Below, in pieces: positions 45,086-54,511 of a stretch of DNA of 64,000 bases. The notes below the pieces were generated by a model. That model did no database searches. It worked only from the letters and a program-made list of their open reading frames with translations, and was not told the DNA's origin. Source of the DNA: Candidatus Competibacteraceae bacterium (GTDB lineage Bacteria; Pseudomonadota; Gammaproteobacteria; Competibacterales; Competibacteraceae); assembly GCA_016712625.1 (NCBI GenBank), contig JADJQQ010000001.1:1240001-1304000 (forward strand), in the 5' to 3' direction. Both the position numbers and the translations under genes were made by a program. Each line of letters begins with the position of its first letter. Positions within the stretch are counted from its first letter, which is position 1.

Positions 45086-45298
45086 ATGAAAGAAATTTCC
45101 GAGCAAGAATCCCAATCCGACGCTTCTCCAGACCCAGCGACGTGCCCTACCCGGGTACCGCGAACCGCGCAAGCGCGCTTACTGCTCCACAATGCCGAAG
45201 TCGATGCGCCCTTTATGGCGTTATTGAATGAGGCGTTACCGGATGAATCGGCTCGCTTGGCGTATTTAAATCACCTGGGTTGGCAGGCGCGGACGTAG
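45086..45298 (+). CDS. Small hypothetical protein
   Basis: A 70-residue frame (MKEISEQESQSDASPDP at the start, FMALLNEALPDESARLAYLN later). The ATG at 45086 has GAGGG 8 bp in front. The N-terminal third is acidic and probably disordered; the rest is helical. No family is recognised. The 209 bp between it and the YgjP-like gene hold short coding-like frames I cannot name. It faces folA tail to tail. Confidence 0.45.
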   Translation: MKEISEQESQSDASPDPATCPTRVPRTAQARLLLHNAEVDAPFMALLNEALPDESARLAYLNHLGWQART

Positions 45299-45337
45299 CA
45301 AAGGGGAGGGTGAAACCGCGCACGATCAAGGGCCGTG

Positions 45338-45985
45338 TCAACTGGCGTGAGTTCTCTCCCAGCGCTGAAAGCGAAAAGGCCAGGCGTGTTGTTCATCAGT
45401 GGGATGCGCTTCTTCCCAAACCAGTTTCCATCCTGCTGGATTCCAGTCTGGAAACCAGGTGTCGCCGGGGACATCGGCCTCTACTTGGGTGAGATACATC
45501 CGTTTCGCCAACGGCAAGGTCTGCTCAAACAGCGCCGCGCCACCGATCACCATGATTTCAGCCGCTGGTCGAGTAATCTCCAAGGCCTCTTCCAGCGAAT
45601 GTGCCACCTTACAGCCCGCCGCCTGATAGCTCCAATCATGCGTTAGCACGATCATTTGCCGGTCAGGCAACGGTCGGCCGATGGATTGCCAAGTGCGTCG
45701 CCCCATAAGCACTGGCTTGCCGATTGTGGTTTTTCTAAAAAAGCGTAAATCGGCTGGCAGATGCCACGGTAAATCGTTCTTGCGCCCAATGATTCCGTTG
45801 CGCGCCACCGCGGCGATCAGCGTCAATTGCGGTATCGCTTCTCCATGGTTGGTTTGCTTCGGCCTAGCGTCGGTTGGGGCAGGCGCACTAGCCGCTAATT
45901 GCGGCGCCATCGCCGCGTTCGTTGTCAGCACGGCGCCTGGATCGTCGTTCGCCGCCAATGCGTCCGCTATCGGCGGTCGGTTCAT
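45338..45985 (-). CDS. folA: Dihydrofolate reductase with N-terminal extension
   Basis: FolA makes tetrahydrofolate with NADPH. The catalytic domain starts at about residue 53 (LTLIAAVARNGIIGRKNDLPWHLPADLRFF, with the active-site Asp and Trp region). It continues with PVLMGRRTWQSIGRPLPDRQ and IMVIGGAALFEQTLPLAKRMYLT. It is preceded by about 50 Ala/Pro-rich residues not found in E. coli FolA. The ATG at 45985 overlaps the apaH stop (ATGA), which supports this long start. An internal Met at residue 26 is the alternative. The pair apaH-folA is also adjacent in E. coli. Confidence 0.93.
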   Translation of the reverse strand: MNRPPIADALAANDDPGAVLTTNAAMAPQLAASAPAPTDARPKQTNHGEAIPQLTLIAAVARNGIIGRKNDLPWHLPADLRFFRKTTIGKPVLMGRRTWQSIGRPLPDRQMIVLTHDWSYQAAGCKVAHSLEEALEITRPAAEIMVIGGAALFEQTLPLAKRMYLTQVEADVPGDTWFPDWNPAGWKLVWEEAHPTDEQHAWPFRFQRWERTHAS

Positions 45986-46812
45986 AGGGAAGAGGAGGCG
46001 CTAATGGCCGGAACGCTCCAGGCCGGTATACCGGTTTCATCCAGGCGAATCGCGGTCAAACGGTTGCCCCAGACGCAGCCGCTATCAAGGGCAAAAATGC
46101 CCGCTGCCCGATAATAGCCGAGCGCCGCCCAATGGCCGAATACGATGCTAAGATCGGCGCTGCGGCGGCCGGGCACCGCGAACCAGGGAATTAAGCCTAA
46201 GGTTTGACTGCCGGGAGCGCCCTTCTCGGTAAAGGACAACGTGCCGTCCGCCGTGCAAAACCGCATCCGAGTCAAGGCGTTGATCGTGAACCGTAGCCGG
46301 TCGTAACCAGCCAGATCATCTCGCCAACGCACCGGTTCACCCCCAAACATCCGCTTCAAAAATGCGTGGCAATCGACCCCTTGGAGAGTCGCTTCGACCG
46401 CGGCGGCGCAACCTTGCGCTAAAGCCAAATCCCATTGCGGTGGCAAACCGGCATGGATCAGGGTAAAGCCCAGCAACGGATCGTGATGCAGCAGCGGTCG
46501 ATGGCGCAGCCAAGCCAGTAATTCCTCACGGTCGGGCGCGTCGAGAATGGAGTGAAATGTATCTTTGCGTTTCGGCTTTACATAGCCAGCCGCCACCGCC
46601 AACAGGGTCAGATCGTGATTGCCCAGCACGGCGACTGCCTGATCTCCCAAACCCTTGATTAAGCGCAATACGTCCACCGACCGCGGACCACGGTTGACTA
46701 AATCTCCGACCAGCCACAGCGTATCGGCGGTGGGATCGAACCGCAGCAGGTCGAGCAACCGCCGCAGCGGATCGTAACAGCCCTGAATATCACCAATGGC
46801 GTAGACAGCCAT
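45982..46812 (-). CDS. apaH: Symmetrical diadenosine tetraphosphatase
   Basis: ApaH splits Ap4A into two ADP and removes related dinucleotide caps from RNA. The 276-residue metallophosphoesterase shows YAIGDIQGCYD, LVGDLVNRGPRS, VLGNHDLTLLAVA and a later HAGLPPQWDL, all standard metal-binding motifs. It overlaps folA by 4 bp and lies 1 bp after the AcvB/VirJ-like gene. apaG, usually adjacent, is absent. Confidence 0.96.
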   Translation of the reverse strand: MAVYAIGDIQGCYDPLRRLLDLLRFDPTADTLWLVGDLVNRGPRSVDVLRLIKGLGDQAVAVLGNHDLTLLAVAAGYVKPKRKDTFHSILDAPDREELLAWLRHRPLLHHDPLLGFTLIHAGLPPQWDLALAQGCAAAVEATLQGVDCHAFLKRMFGGEPVRWRDDLAGYDRLRFTINALTRMRFCTADGTLSFTEKGAPGSQTLGLIPWFAVPGRRSADLSIVFGHWAALGYYRAAGIFALDSGCVWGNRLTAIRLDETGIPAWSVPAISASSSL

Positions 46813-46813
46813 C

Positions 46814-48271
46814 TCAGTTCTTGATCAGTGGTTGGGTCGGCAATGGGGTCGGTGGCCGAATCGGGGGTGGGGCCGCCTTCTGTGGCGGGGGCAGTTGCTC
46901 GAGGATTCGTTGGGCCACGCCTTGATAATCCTCGTCGAAATGACGATCACCTGGCATCTGCTTCACGATGACGCCCAGATTGTTCAGCTGGGGACAGAGC
47001 GCATCTTGCTCTTCCACGCCGTAAAGGCACAGCCTTTTGAGTCCAGTGAGTTTTTCTAATTCCGGGCGAACCGCTTGGTCCTGCGCTTTCGGCGCGCCAT
47101 CAATCCAATCCGTTAGTTTGAACTCAAAGGACGCCTGATCGGAAAGACCCAGAAAGACTACCAGATCGATGCGTTCCCGCAAGGCTTGCGGCAAGCGGTT
47201 GATGATCGCTGGCAATACGTCGGCGCCAAACGAATAACCGATCAACACGATTCGCTCTTTTTTCCAGCGTGCGAGATAGTGGTTCAGTACACGCTCCAAA
47301 TCGAGCGCTACTTGATCCGCTTGGCGGGGCTTCCAAAAATAACTGAGCGAATCCCAGCCCACCGTCGCCAGGCCGTTCTTTACCAGTTCCGCCGTGACCG
47401 CGCGATCGAGCAAGGCCCAACCGCCATCTCCCGAGAGCATCACCGCGAATTGTGGTCGTTGGAACTCGCCGGTGGTCGGTACTTCTGTCAGCGGCACGCC
47501 GACGACATCGGCATCCGGCTGTACCTGCTTGACGATGCCGGGATCAAGCCATTGCATCAGGGCGGAGACCTGCGGCAACCAGCTATTGATTCCGTCCGGG
47601 CCAGCCACTTCGGACAACCGCGCGAGCGAAATTGATTTGACAAACCGCGCCGCCGCGCCGCCATCGCAAGCCGGCCGATTCTGAAACACAAACCAGGTCG
47701 TTGGAAGTTGAGCGGCCGGTTGCAGCACTAAGCTCTTCTGATCCGGCGCGCTGGCGTTGGCCAGCTTGGCGGCCCCTGGGCAGAGTGGCTTGCGCAAAGG
47801 GAGTTCCGGGCAGAAGTCCACTCCAACGCCGGCATGAAAGCGGTCATTTGGGGCTTGGGTCAGTGCTGCGTAAGTCAATGCCGCCCCGGCGCCGAAGCCA
47901 AGCAGGATGGGCGGTTGATGGGTGGCGATGGGATAGCGGTCTTCCATCAGCCGATTTAAGCGGTCAAGATCGCCGGCAAGATCGATGCAAGGGCCATCCG
48001 AGCGGTCGAGCCGAACTAAATAATCATCCAGATTAACACCCGCCACCACATAATCGAGCTGGGCGATAGCCTTGGCTACCGTCGCCAGGTTGGCGTTCCA
48101 GCCGCCGATTCCAGAGGCGAACAGCACCACCCCTTTGGGTTCTTCGCTCTCCTGATAGACAATCAATTTGCCAAAAGCGGGATCATCCAATGGTTCCTCG
48201 ACCACCTCCGCGCGCGGGGCGCTCGCCAGCAGGATGGCGATCACACCCAGAATCCGCCATAGTTTGGGCAT
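46814..48271 (-). CDS. virJ: AcvB/VirJ family periplasmic hydrolase
   Basis: A 485-residue exported alpha/beta-hydrolase-fold protein. A signal peptide (RILGVIAILLASAPRAE) is followed by two related halves. The first has VLFASGIGGWNANLATVAKA and LGFGAGAAL, and the second the better-kept VMLSGDGGWALLDR and LIGYSFGADVLPAI (nucleophile Ser). The C-terminal tail is proline-rich. Related AcvB/AtvA proteins hydrolyse lysyl-phosphatidylglycerol and are encoded beside the synthase MprF. Here the adjacent upstream gene is an mprF remnant, which fits the family but leaves this protein without its usual substrate. Confidence 0.88.
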   Translation of the reverse strand: MPKLWRILGVIAILLASAPRAEVVEEPLDDPAFGKLIVYQESEEPKGVVLFASGIGGWNANLATVAKAIAQLDYVVAGVNLDDYLVRLDRSDGPCIDLAGDLDRLNRLMEDRYPIATHQPPILLGFGAGAALTYAALTQAPNDRFHAGVGVDFCPELPLRKPLCPGAAKLANASAPDQKSLVLQPAAQLPTTWFVFQNRPACDGGAAARFVKSISLARLSEVAGPDGINSWLPQVSALMQWLDPGIVKQVQPDADVVGVPLTEVPTTGEFQRPQFAVMLSGDGGWALLDRAVTAELVKNGLATVGWDSLSYFWKPRQADQVALDLERVLNHYLARWKKERIVLIGYSFGADVLPAIINRLPQALRERIDLVVFLGLSDQASFEFKLTDWIDGAPKAQDQAVRPELEKLTGLKRLCLYGVEEQDALCPQLNNLGVIVKQMPGDRHFDEDYQGVAQRILEQLPPPQKAAPPPIRPPTPLPTQPLIKN

Positions 48272-48289
48272 AATTAATACTCTTCGTTT

Positions 48290-48621
48290 TTATTTTCCGA
48301 TAACGCCCCGGAGACCACCGGCGATCAGCACGGTCAAATCCTTCAGCACCCGTGGCAGCACCAAGCCGCCTGGCGTCGCCAAGTAGCGGGCTTGCCACTG
48401 CGGATTGAATTTATCCTTGTACTGATGCAAGACCCGGAAATTGTAAAGTGTTTCACTACCCCAAACACCAGCGCGCCGAAGCGATTCCAAAGCAGCGCCA
48501 GGCTCCGGTTTTGCAATCCCGCGCGATATTCGGTGAGCGCCTGATGAAGTGTCCACCAGGCAGTGACGAGCAGCGCTAAGCCAATCACTGGGCCAGCAAA
48601 TCGGGTCATCAGGGCTTTCAT
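48290..48621 (-). pseudogene. mprF: Deletion remnant of mprF (lysyl-phosphatidylglycerol synthase)
   Basis: The ATG at 48621 overlaps the nudB stop (ATGA) and starts a membrane helix (VIGLALLVTAWWTLHQALTEY) like the first helix of MprF. It runs straight into C-terminal-domain sequence (LALLWNRFGALVF). After a one-base loss near 48450, another frame continues with TLYNFRVLHQYKDKFNPQWQ and ARYLATPGGLVLPRV, the conserved MprF end. About 700 internal residues are missing. The remnant sits between nudB and the AcvB/VirJ gene, 18 bp upstream of the latter, the position of a complete mprF in an mprF-virJ operon. Confidence 0.75.
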
Positions 48622-49073
48622 GGCAATTGCAGGATAGCGTCCCGGTTGGTCCAGGAACTCACGCGGCTCGCCGCCATTGCGCGCGGCAGCCATTGATACT
48701 CACTGTGTTCAGCCGGATTCAGGAGGATAGGAAGACGTTCTGGCAGCGGTACTCGAAATACATGCTCGGTATTTTCAGTGGCGTCAGGCGAGTAACGATG
48801 CCGCCAAGGCGGCAAGATCGGGAAACGATTGATCACCTGGCAATCCACCACCTCCACCCCATGGCTTAATCCTGTTTCCTCATATAATTCGCGCCGCGCC
48901 GCATCCAGTGGATTCATTTCCTCCCAGCGCAGGCTGCCGGTCACCGATTGCCAAAAATCAGGCGGCTGAGAGCGCCGCAGCACCAGCACTTCACCGCCGA
49001 CGGTGTAAATCACGACCAGCACCGACGCTGGGCGCTTATAGCGGGGTTGATCGCTTTCAGCCGGTGCTAGCAT
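48618..49073 (-). CDS. nudB: Dihydroneopterin triphosphate diphosphatase
   Basis: NudB removes pyrophosphate from dihydroneopterin triphosphate in folate synthesis. The 151 residues hold a complete Nudix box (GSLRWEEMNPLDAARRELYE followed by ETGL). The NudB-type opening (YKRPASVLVVIYTVGGEVLVLRR) and end (HSEYQWLPRAMA, then NRDAIL) are also present. As in E. coli, it follows aspS (162 bp gap). No strong ribosome-binding site precedes the ATG. Confidence 0.93.
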   Translation of the reverse strand: MLAPAESDQPRYKRPASVLVVIYTVGGEVLVLRRSQPPDFWQSVTGSLRWEEMNPLDAARRELYEETGLSHGVEVVDCQVINRFPILPPWRHRYSPDATENTEHVFRVPLPERLPILLNPAEHSEYQWLPRAMAASRVSSWTNRDAILQLP

Positions 49074-49235
49074 AAGTTTGCGATTGATGGTGCGAGTTGG
49101 CGGCGGCTTGCTGATTTCTTCTGAGTTATTGCGAATAGCGCGATGATTGCACGCTTGATTTGCTCCAAATTAGCGATTAATCGACCAGCCGAACTGTAAA
49201 GCCCGACCGGTCGGATGCGGTGGCTGTCGCATCAG

Positions 49236-49691
49236 TTAGGGTGTGCGGCGCAAGCGGATGTTGAGATCCCGCAATTGCGCCTCGGTGACCGGCGCTGGCG
49301 CTTGGGTCAGCGGACAGGCGGCGGTCTGAGTTTTGGGGAAAGCCATGACATCGCGAATGGATTTGGCGCCAGCCATCAACATCACCAAGCGATCCAGACC
49401 AAAAGCCAAACCTCCGTGCGGCGGACAGCCAAACTTTAAAGCATCGAGCAGAAAACCAAATTTGGCGCGGGCTTCCTCCGGATTGATTCCGAGTAACTCG
49501 AATACAGCGCTCTGCATTTCAGGGTGATGGATACGGACCGAACCGCCGCCAATCTCGGTGCCGTTCAGCACCATGTCATAGGCTCGCGACAGGCAACGCT
49601 CAGGATGAGTCCGCACTTCGGCGATATCATCCACGCGGGGGCCGTGAACGGATGGTGCAGGGCATTCCAGCGCTGCTCCTGCGCGTCCCAT
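49236..49691 (-). CDS. aspS: Aspartyl-tRNA synthetase, C-terminal part (frameshifted)
   Basis: The part from about 49635 to the stop encodes the class II synthetase end: RAYDMVLNGTEIGGGSVRIH (motif region), FGFLLDALKFGCPPHGGLAF and the motif 3 arginine in GLDRLVMLMAGAKSIRDVMAF. It is in a different frame from the N-terminal part; the first 18 or so residues of the open frame are not homologous. One more G in the G5 run at 49637-49641 joins the two into one protein of about 590 residues. Confidence 0.9.
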   Translation of the reverse strand: MGRAGAALECPAPSVHGPRVDDIAEVRTHPERCLSRAYDMVLNGTEIGGGSVRIHHPEMQSAVFELLGINPEEARAKFGFLLDALKFGCPPHGGLAFGLDRLVMLMAGAKSIRDVMAFPKTQTAACPLTQAPAPVTEAQLRDLNIRLRRTP

Positions 49692-51004
49692 TCGAACATC
49701 GGAAAATTAACCACCCACAGCGGAGCCCATTCGCTATTCATTAAACCTTGATGCAGGCCAACGCGCAGTCGCAGCGCGCCCAGCGCATCGTTGACTACCT
49801 TGGTCGAGCCAGCGCCGAAAAAGATCAGGTCGCCATTCTCCGCGCCGGTGCGGGTAAGAATCTTAGCCAATACCTCATCCGGCAGAAACTTGACGATGGG
49901 CGATTGCAAGCCATTGCGGCCGGCGGTGGTATCGTTCACCTTGATGTAGGCCAAACCCTTGGCACCGTAGCGGCCGACGAATTCGGTGTAACCATCGATC
50001 TCGCGGCGAGGAATTTTGCCGCCATCGGGCACGCGCAACGCCGCTACTCGTCCGCGCGGATCTTGGGCGGCTTCCGCAAATACCTTGAAGTCCACGCCTT
50101 CCATCAGGTCGGACAGTTCAGTCAGCTCCAGAGGGATGCGCAAATCCGGTTTGTCGGAGCCGTAACGCTGCATGGCGGTCTCATAAGGCATCCGCGGAAA
50201 GGGATTGGGTAATTCGACATCGAGTACTTCCTTGAACATCTGGCGGATCATTTCTTCCATCAGATCAGTGATCGCCTGCTCATCCATGAACGAGGTTTCG
50301 ATATCGAGCTGGGTAAATTCAGGCTGGCGGTCGGCGCGCAGATCTTCGTCACGGAAGCAGCGGGCGACCTGATAATAACGGTCCATTCCCGCCATCATCA
50401 GCAACTGTTTGAATAGTTGCGGCGATTGCGGCAGGGCGAAGAAACTGCCCGGATGAGTGCGGCTGGGGACCAGATAGTCACGGGCGCCTTCCGGAGTTGC
50501 CTTGGTCAACATGGGCGTTTCAATATCCATGAAGCCCTGCTGATCGAGAAAGCGGCGCAGCGTGCTGATGACGCGAGTGCGTAATTGTAGTCGCTCTTGC
50601 ATCACCGGTCGGCGCAGATCGAGGTAACGGTAGCGCAACCGCACCTCTTCGGAGGTGTCTTCGTCATCCAGTTGGAACGGCAACGGCTCGGAGCGGTTCA
50701 GAATCACCAGGTGGTGCACTAGCACCTCCACCGCGCCGGTGGCCAGATTCGGATTTTGAGTGCCTTCCGGTCGGCGGCGTACCCGCCCGATGAGTTGCAG
50801 CACGTATTCATTGCGCACCCGCTCGGCGCTGGCGAAGGCTTCCGGCATGTCAGGATCGATCACCGCCTGCACCAAGCCCTCCCGGTCGCGCAGGTCGATG
50901 AAAATCACCCCGCCATGATCGCGGCGACGGTGCACCCAACCGCAAAGGGTGACATCTTGATCCAACAGGGCCTCGGTGACCTGGCCGCAATAGTGGCTGC
51001 GCAT
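49565..51004 (-). CDS. aspS: Aspartyl-tRNA synthetase, N-terminal part (frameshifted)
   Basis: AspS charges tRNA-Asp. The first 457 residues match the bacterial enzyme: anticodon-binding OB fold (VTLCGWVHRRRDHGGVIFID), motif 2 (QVARCFRDEDLRADRQPEFTQ) and the bacterial GAD insertion (about 285-420). The stretch then runs to NALHHPFTAP, where homology stops and 20 unrelated residues follow. The shift is a missing base in the G5 run at 49637-49641. Because aspS is essential, a sequence error is far more likely than a dead gene. Confidence 0.93.
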   Translation of the reverse strand: MRSHYCGQVTEALLDQDVTLCGWVHRRRDHGGVIFIDLRDREGLVQAVIDPDMPEAFASAERVRNEYVLQLIGRVRRRPEGTQNPNLATGAVEVLVHHLVILNRSEPLPFQLDDEDTSEEVRLRYRYLDLRRPVMQERLQLRTRVISTLRRFLDQQGFMDIETPMLTKATPEGARDYLVPSRTHPGSFFALPQSPQLFKQLLMMAGMDRYYQVARCFRDEDLRADRQPEFTQLDIETSFMDEQAITDLMEEMIRQMFKEVLDVELPNPFPRMPYETAMQRYGSDKPDLRIPLELTELSDLMEGVDFKVFAEAAQDPRGRVAALRVPDGGKIPRREIDGYTEFVGRYGAKGLAYIKVNDTTAGRNGLQSPIVKFLPDEVLAKILTRTGAENGDLIFFGAGSTKVVNDALGALRLRVGLHQGLMNSEWAPLWVVNFPMFEWDAQEQRWNALHHPFTAPAWMISPKCGLILSVACREPMTWC

Positions 51005-51286
51005 GATGTTCGGTTTCCGTTTGCAAACAAGCTATTTGAATCGTCGAGAAGAGTACCGCGGCGCGGTGATCCTTTTGGGAAGGAAGGATGTTACGGATTC
51101 GGCTCACGAGCCGCAACATGGATTGAAGGGCCGCGCGCTATTTCTGATCGGGTGAATGTCTCCGTCGGGTTTGCGAGCCATCCTGAGGCTGGCCTGGCTG
51201 GAAGTACGTCGGCTGAAGGTGGGTTGCAGGCTGTCGCGGGCAAGCCCTTCGTACCGCCCACGGATTGGTCGCGGCCGGCGGGCGAT

Positions 51287-54238
51287 TTACGGTGAATGGG
51301 GCTCTATTCCAACGGCTGGGAATGACCCACTCAGAAATTTGTCGCAGGATTCGGCGGGTTGCGGGCTACTAAAATAGTAGCCTTGCGCCATGTGGCAACC
51401 TTGTTCGCTTAAAAAGCGGAGCTGTTCCGGAGTTTCCACGCCTTCGGCAACCACGCTCAAGCCCAGACTCTTAGCCATTTGGATGATGGCGGCGGCGATG
51501 GCCATATCGTCGGAATCGTTGGGAATATCCCGTATCAGCGACTGATCGATTTTGATCTGATCGATCGGAAAACGCTTTAGATAGCTCAAGCTGGAATAGC
51601 CAATTCCAAAATCGTCCACGATGAATCGGATGCCGGATGCGCGCAGCCGACGGATCGTCTCAATCATTTTATCGGTGTCGCGCATGAGCAGGCTCTCCGT
51701 AATTTCCAGTTCCAGCCAGTGCGGTAGCAGCTGGTTGCTCTCCAAAGCGGCGATCACCTGTTGTTCGATGTCAGGTTGTAGCCATTGTTGCGTGGACAAG
51801 TTGACTGAAACGGGCACTGGCGGCAGCCCCGCGGCCTGCCAGCGGCGGATCTGCGCGCAGGCGGTTCGCAAAGTCCACGCGCCGATGGCCCCGATCATGC
51901 CCGTTTCCTCGGCGATTGGAATGAATTTGACCGGCGGCAGCAAGCCTCTTTCGGGATGTTGCCACCGGATCAGCGCTTCCAGCCCGAGCATTTTGTGAGT
52001 GAGAAGTTCGATTTTCGGCTGGTAGTACAGCACGAATTCTTCCTGTTTCAGAGCGCGCTGCAACTCGCTGCTTAATCCCAGTAGCTCCGATACCCGAATG
52101 TTGTATTCGGAAACGTAAAAAACATAATCGGCCCGACCAGCCGATTTGGCCTGATACATGGCGCTGTCGGCGCAACGAATCAAGGTCATCAAATCGGTGC
52201 TATCCAGTGGATAGATGCTGACGCCGATGCTGGCGTTGATATTCAGCAAGTGACCATCGAGAACGAACGGTGCTCGCAGCGCCTGCAATAGATGCGCCGC
52301 AACCCGGCCGGCGGTCGCCGGTTCGATGATATCGGGCAGCACCAGAATGAATTCATCACCACCGTGGCGAGCCAAGGTATCCTCTTGCCGAATCGAACCA
52401 CGCAAGCGCTCGGTGACGACTTGTAGCAGTTGATCGCCGATGTCGTGGCCCAACGAATCGTTGACCGCCTTGAAATGGTCGAGATCTAAAAACAGGACAC
52501 CCACACAATGGTGCTTGCGATGGGCCGCGTGAATGGCTTGGCTGAGGCGATCCAGCAACAACGTACGGTTCGGCAACCCGGTCAGCGCATCGTGCGTGGC
52601 CAGATGGTGGATGTGGCGGGCGGTGATTTCACGCTGTTCCTCGCGCGCGAACAGATTGAGCGCGAAAGAGATTTCACCGGCCAGATTAATGAGCAAGGTG
52701 GTAATGTCTTCCTCGAAAAACCCTCGATTCCCCGCGAAGGTGCTCAGACAACCCACAACGACATCATTGCGGCGCAATGGAAAAACAGCGGCGGCGCCCA
52801 CGCCCGAACTGGCCGCCCATTCCCGCCACGACAGGTGGTTAGGGTCGATCTGAAAATCGTTACTGACGACCGGATGGCCCAGTCGAAACGCCATGCCGCA
52901 AGGTCCGGCGCTTTCCAACAGATTGCAGTCGTTAGAAACTGGGAGCAGGATCGGCGAACTGGAATCCTTAATGGCGATGCCAGCCTGCGCCGCTTGTTCT
53001 AGCTTGCCGGTTTCCGGGTCAGCGAGACTGATGGCGACCAATACCATTTGTTCGAGTTGGGCCACGATCTGGCAGACTTGCTGGAACAGGTCCTGCGGTT
53101 GCGGCTGGCGCATAATGGCGGCGCTGGTCCGGCTTAATGCGGCATATAAATTGCTCAAACGGACGAGCTTTCTTTCCGTCTCCTGTTGGATGGTCATATC
53201 GCGGACGGCGGCCACCGTAATGGTGTTTCCCTTATAGCTAAAATGCCGCACCCACAGGTCTGCCGGAAAAACCGTCTGATCCTTCCGCCGGTGTAATTGC
53301 GCGGTCAGCAGCTTCGATTGCGTGCGCGGCAGCGCGGCGGCGGCTGCCGGTTCGGCCGCCAGATCGATGTCCTTCAGCTTCAGCAATTCTTTTCTGGAAT
53401 AACCGTACAGCTTGGAGGCCGCCGGGTTGGCGGTCAGGATGCGTCCATCCCGACTGTCGATCAGAAACAGCGCATCGCCGATGGTGGCGAACACGCTACG
53501 ATATTTCAATTCGCTGGCGCGCAGCGCCGATTCGATGTTCTTCTGGCCGGTGATGTCTTCCTTGATGGCGATAAAATGCGTGATGGCGCCAGCTTCGTCT
53601 CGAACGGGCGCGATGGCGGCTGATTCCCAATACAGCACCCCATCCTTGCGGTGGTTACAAAATTCGCCACGCCATTCTCGGCCGTCGGTGATGGTCCGCC
53701 ACAAGTGCTCGTATCGTTCAGGCGGCGTGCGGCCGGATTTGAAAATGCGCGGATTGGCGCCAATGACTTCAGTCGCGCTATAGCCGGTAATCTGTACAAA
53801 TTTTGGATTGACATACTCAATGGCGCCATGGCGATCGGTGATGATCACCAAATTAGCGCTTTGCTTGATGGCGCATGAGAAGAGACGCAATTGCTGTTCG
53901 GTCTCGCGCCGTTCCTGAATTTTGGTGTTTAGGGTTTGCTGTTGCTCGAAAAAATCTCGCATTAACTGGGCCAGTTGGCCCAAGTCGGTGGGCTGGGAAG
54001 CCAGCGTGTTGAGAAGGACTGGATCTTGCTGGCGCCATGCTTGCGAGAGCAGCTGGAGTGGCTTGCTGATGGATAGAAACAGGCTGGCCAGTAACCCAAC
54101 CAGCAATAGCGAACCCATCGCCAAGGGCTTTTGAAGGCCGGGATCTTCCAGATAAATCATTCCCACCGTGAGGAGGATAAGGATCAAAATCGTGATCCAG
54201 AAGAGCGCGATGGGATTTTTCCTGATCCGCTGTTTCAT
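51287..54238 (-). CDS. Membrane PAS-PAS-GAF-GGDEF-EAL cyclic-di-GMP protein
   Basis: A 983-residue signalling protein. It has two N-terminal membrane helices (about 10-60), a coiled-coil linker, a first PAS (about 120-240, NLVIITDRHGAIEYVNPKF) and a second PAS (about 245-360). A GAF domain (about 375-530), GGDEF (about 545-705) and EAL (about 725-970) follow. Both catalytic signatures are intact: ARHGGDEFILVL near 626 and LGLEALIRWQHPERG near 751, with DDFGIGYSSLSYLKRFPID later. It may therefore make and break cyclic-di-GMP. The ATG at 54238 (MKQRIRKN) is chosen because the longer frame adds a non-homologous leader. No neighbour suggests the signal sensed. Confidence 0.94.
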   Translation of the reverse strand: MKQRIRKNPIALFWITILILILLTVGMIYLEDPGLQKPLAMGSLLLVGLLASLFLSISKPLQLLSQAWRQQDPVLLNTLASQPTDLGQLAQLMRDFFEQQQTLNTKIQERRETEQQLRLFSCAIKQSANLVIITDRHGAIEYVNPKFVQITGYSATEVIGANPRIFKSGRTPPERYEHLWRTITDGREWRGEFCNHRKDGVLYWESAAIAPVRDEAGAITHFIAIKEDITGQKNIESALRASELKYRSVFATIGDALFLIDSRDGRILTANPAASKLYGYSRKELLKLKDIDLAAEPAAAAALPRTQSKLLTAQLHRRKDQTVFPADLWVRHFSYKGNTITVAAVRDMTIQQETERKLVRLSNLYAALSRTSAAIMRQPQPQDLFQQVCQIVAQLEQMVLVAISLADPETGKLEQAAQAGIAIKDSSSPILLPVSNDCNLLESAGPCGMAFRLGHPVVSNDFQIDPNHLSWREWAASSGVGAAAVFPLRRNDVVVGCLSTFAGNRGFFEEDITTLLINLAGEISFALNLFAREEQREITARHIHHLATHDALTGLPNRTLLLDRLSQAIHAAHRKHHCVGVLFLDLDHFKAVNDSLGHDIGDQLLQVVTERLRGSIRQEDTLARHGGDEFILVLPDIIEPATAGRVAAHLLQALRAPFVLDGHLLNINASIGVSIYPLDSTDLMTLIRCADSAMYQAKSAGRADYVFYVSEYNIRVSELLGLSSELQRALKQEEFVLYYQPKIELLTHKMLGLEALIRWQHPERGLLPPVKFIPIAEETGMIGAIGAWTLRTACAQIRRWQAAGLPPVPVSVNLSTQQWLQPDIEQQVIAALESNQLLPHWLELEITESLLMRDTDKMIETIRRLRASGIRFIVDDFGIGYSSLSYLKRFPIDQIKIDQSLIRDIPNDSDDMAIAAAIIQMAKSLGLSVVAEGVETPEQLRFLSEQGCHMAQGYYFSSPQPAESCDKFLSGSFPAVGIEPHSP

Positions 54239-54511
54239 AAAGGCATTCCCCAGCCCTTGCTCAGCACAGAAGCCGCTTGATGCGCCAACCTGAGCGACTG
54301 AAGGCGCTAACGCCGTCCCTCGCCAAGGCAAGCAGAGAAGGCCAGGAGATCAGAGCGATCAATCCGATTGCCACACGCAAGCTTAACATGTCAGCCTATC
54401 TATCCTGTTGGCGCCGTAATGCGTGGCCTATCTCTAAAGCTGTTAACTTAATGCTAAAACCCGAAAAATCCAAGGGAAAATCGGCTTTTAGGGTATTGAA
54501 GAGGGCTGTTT

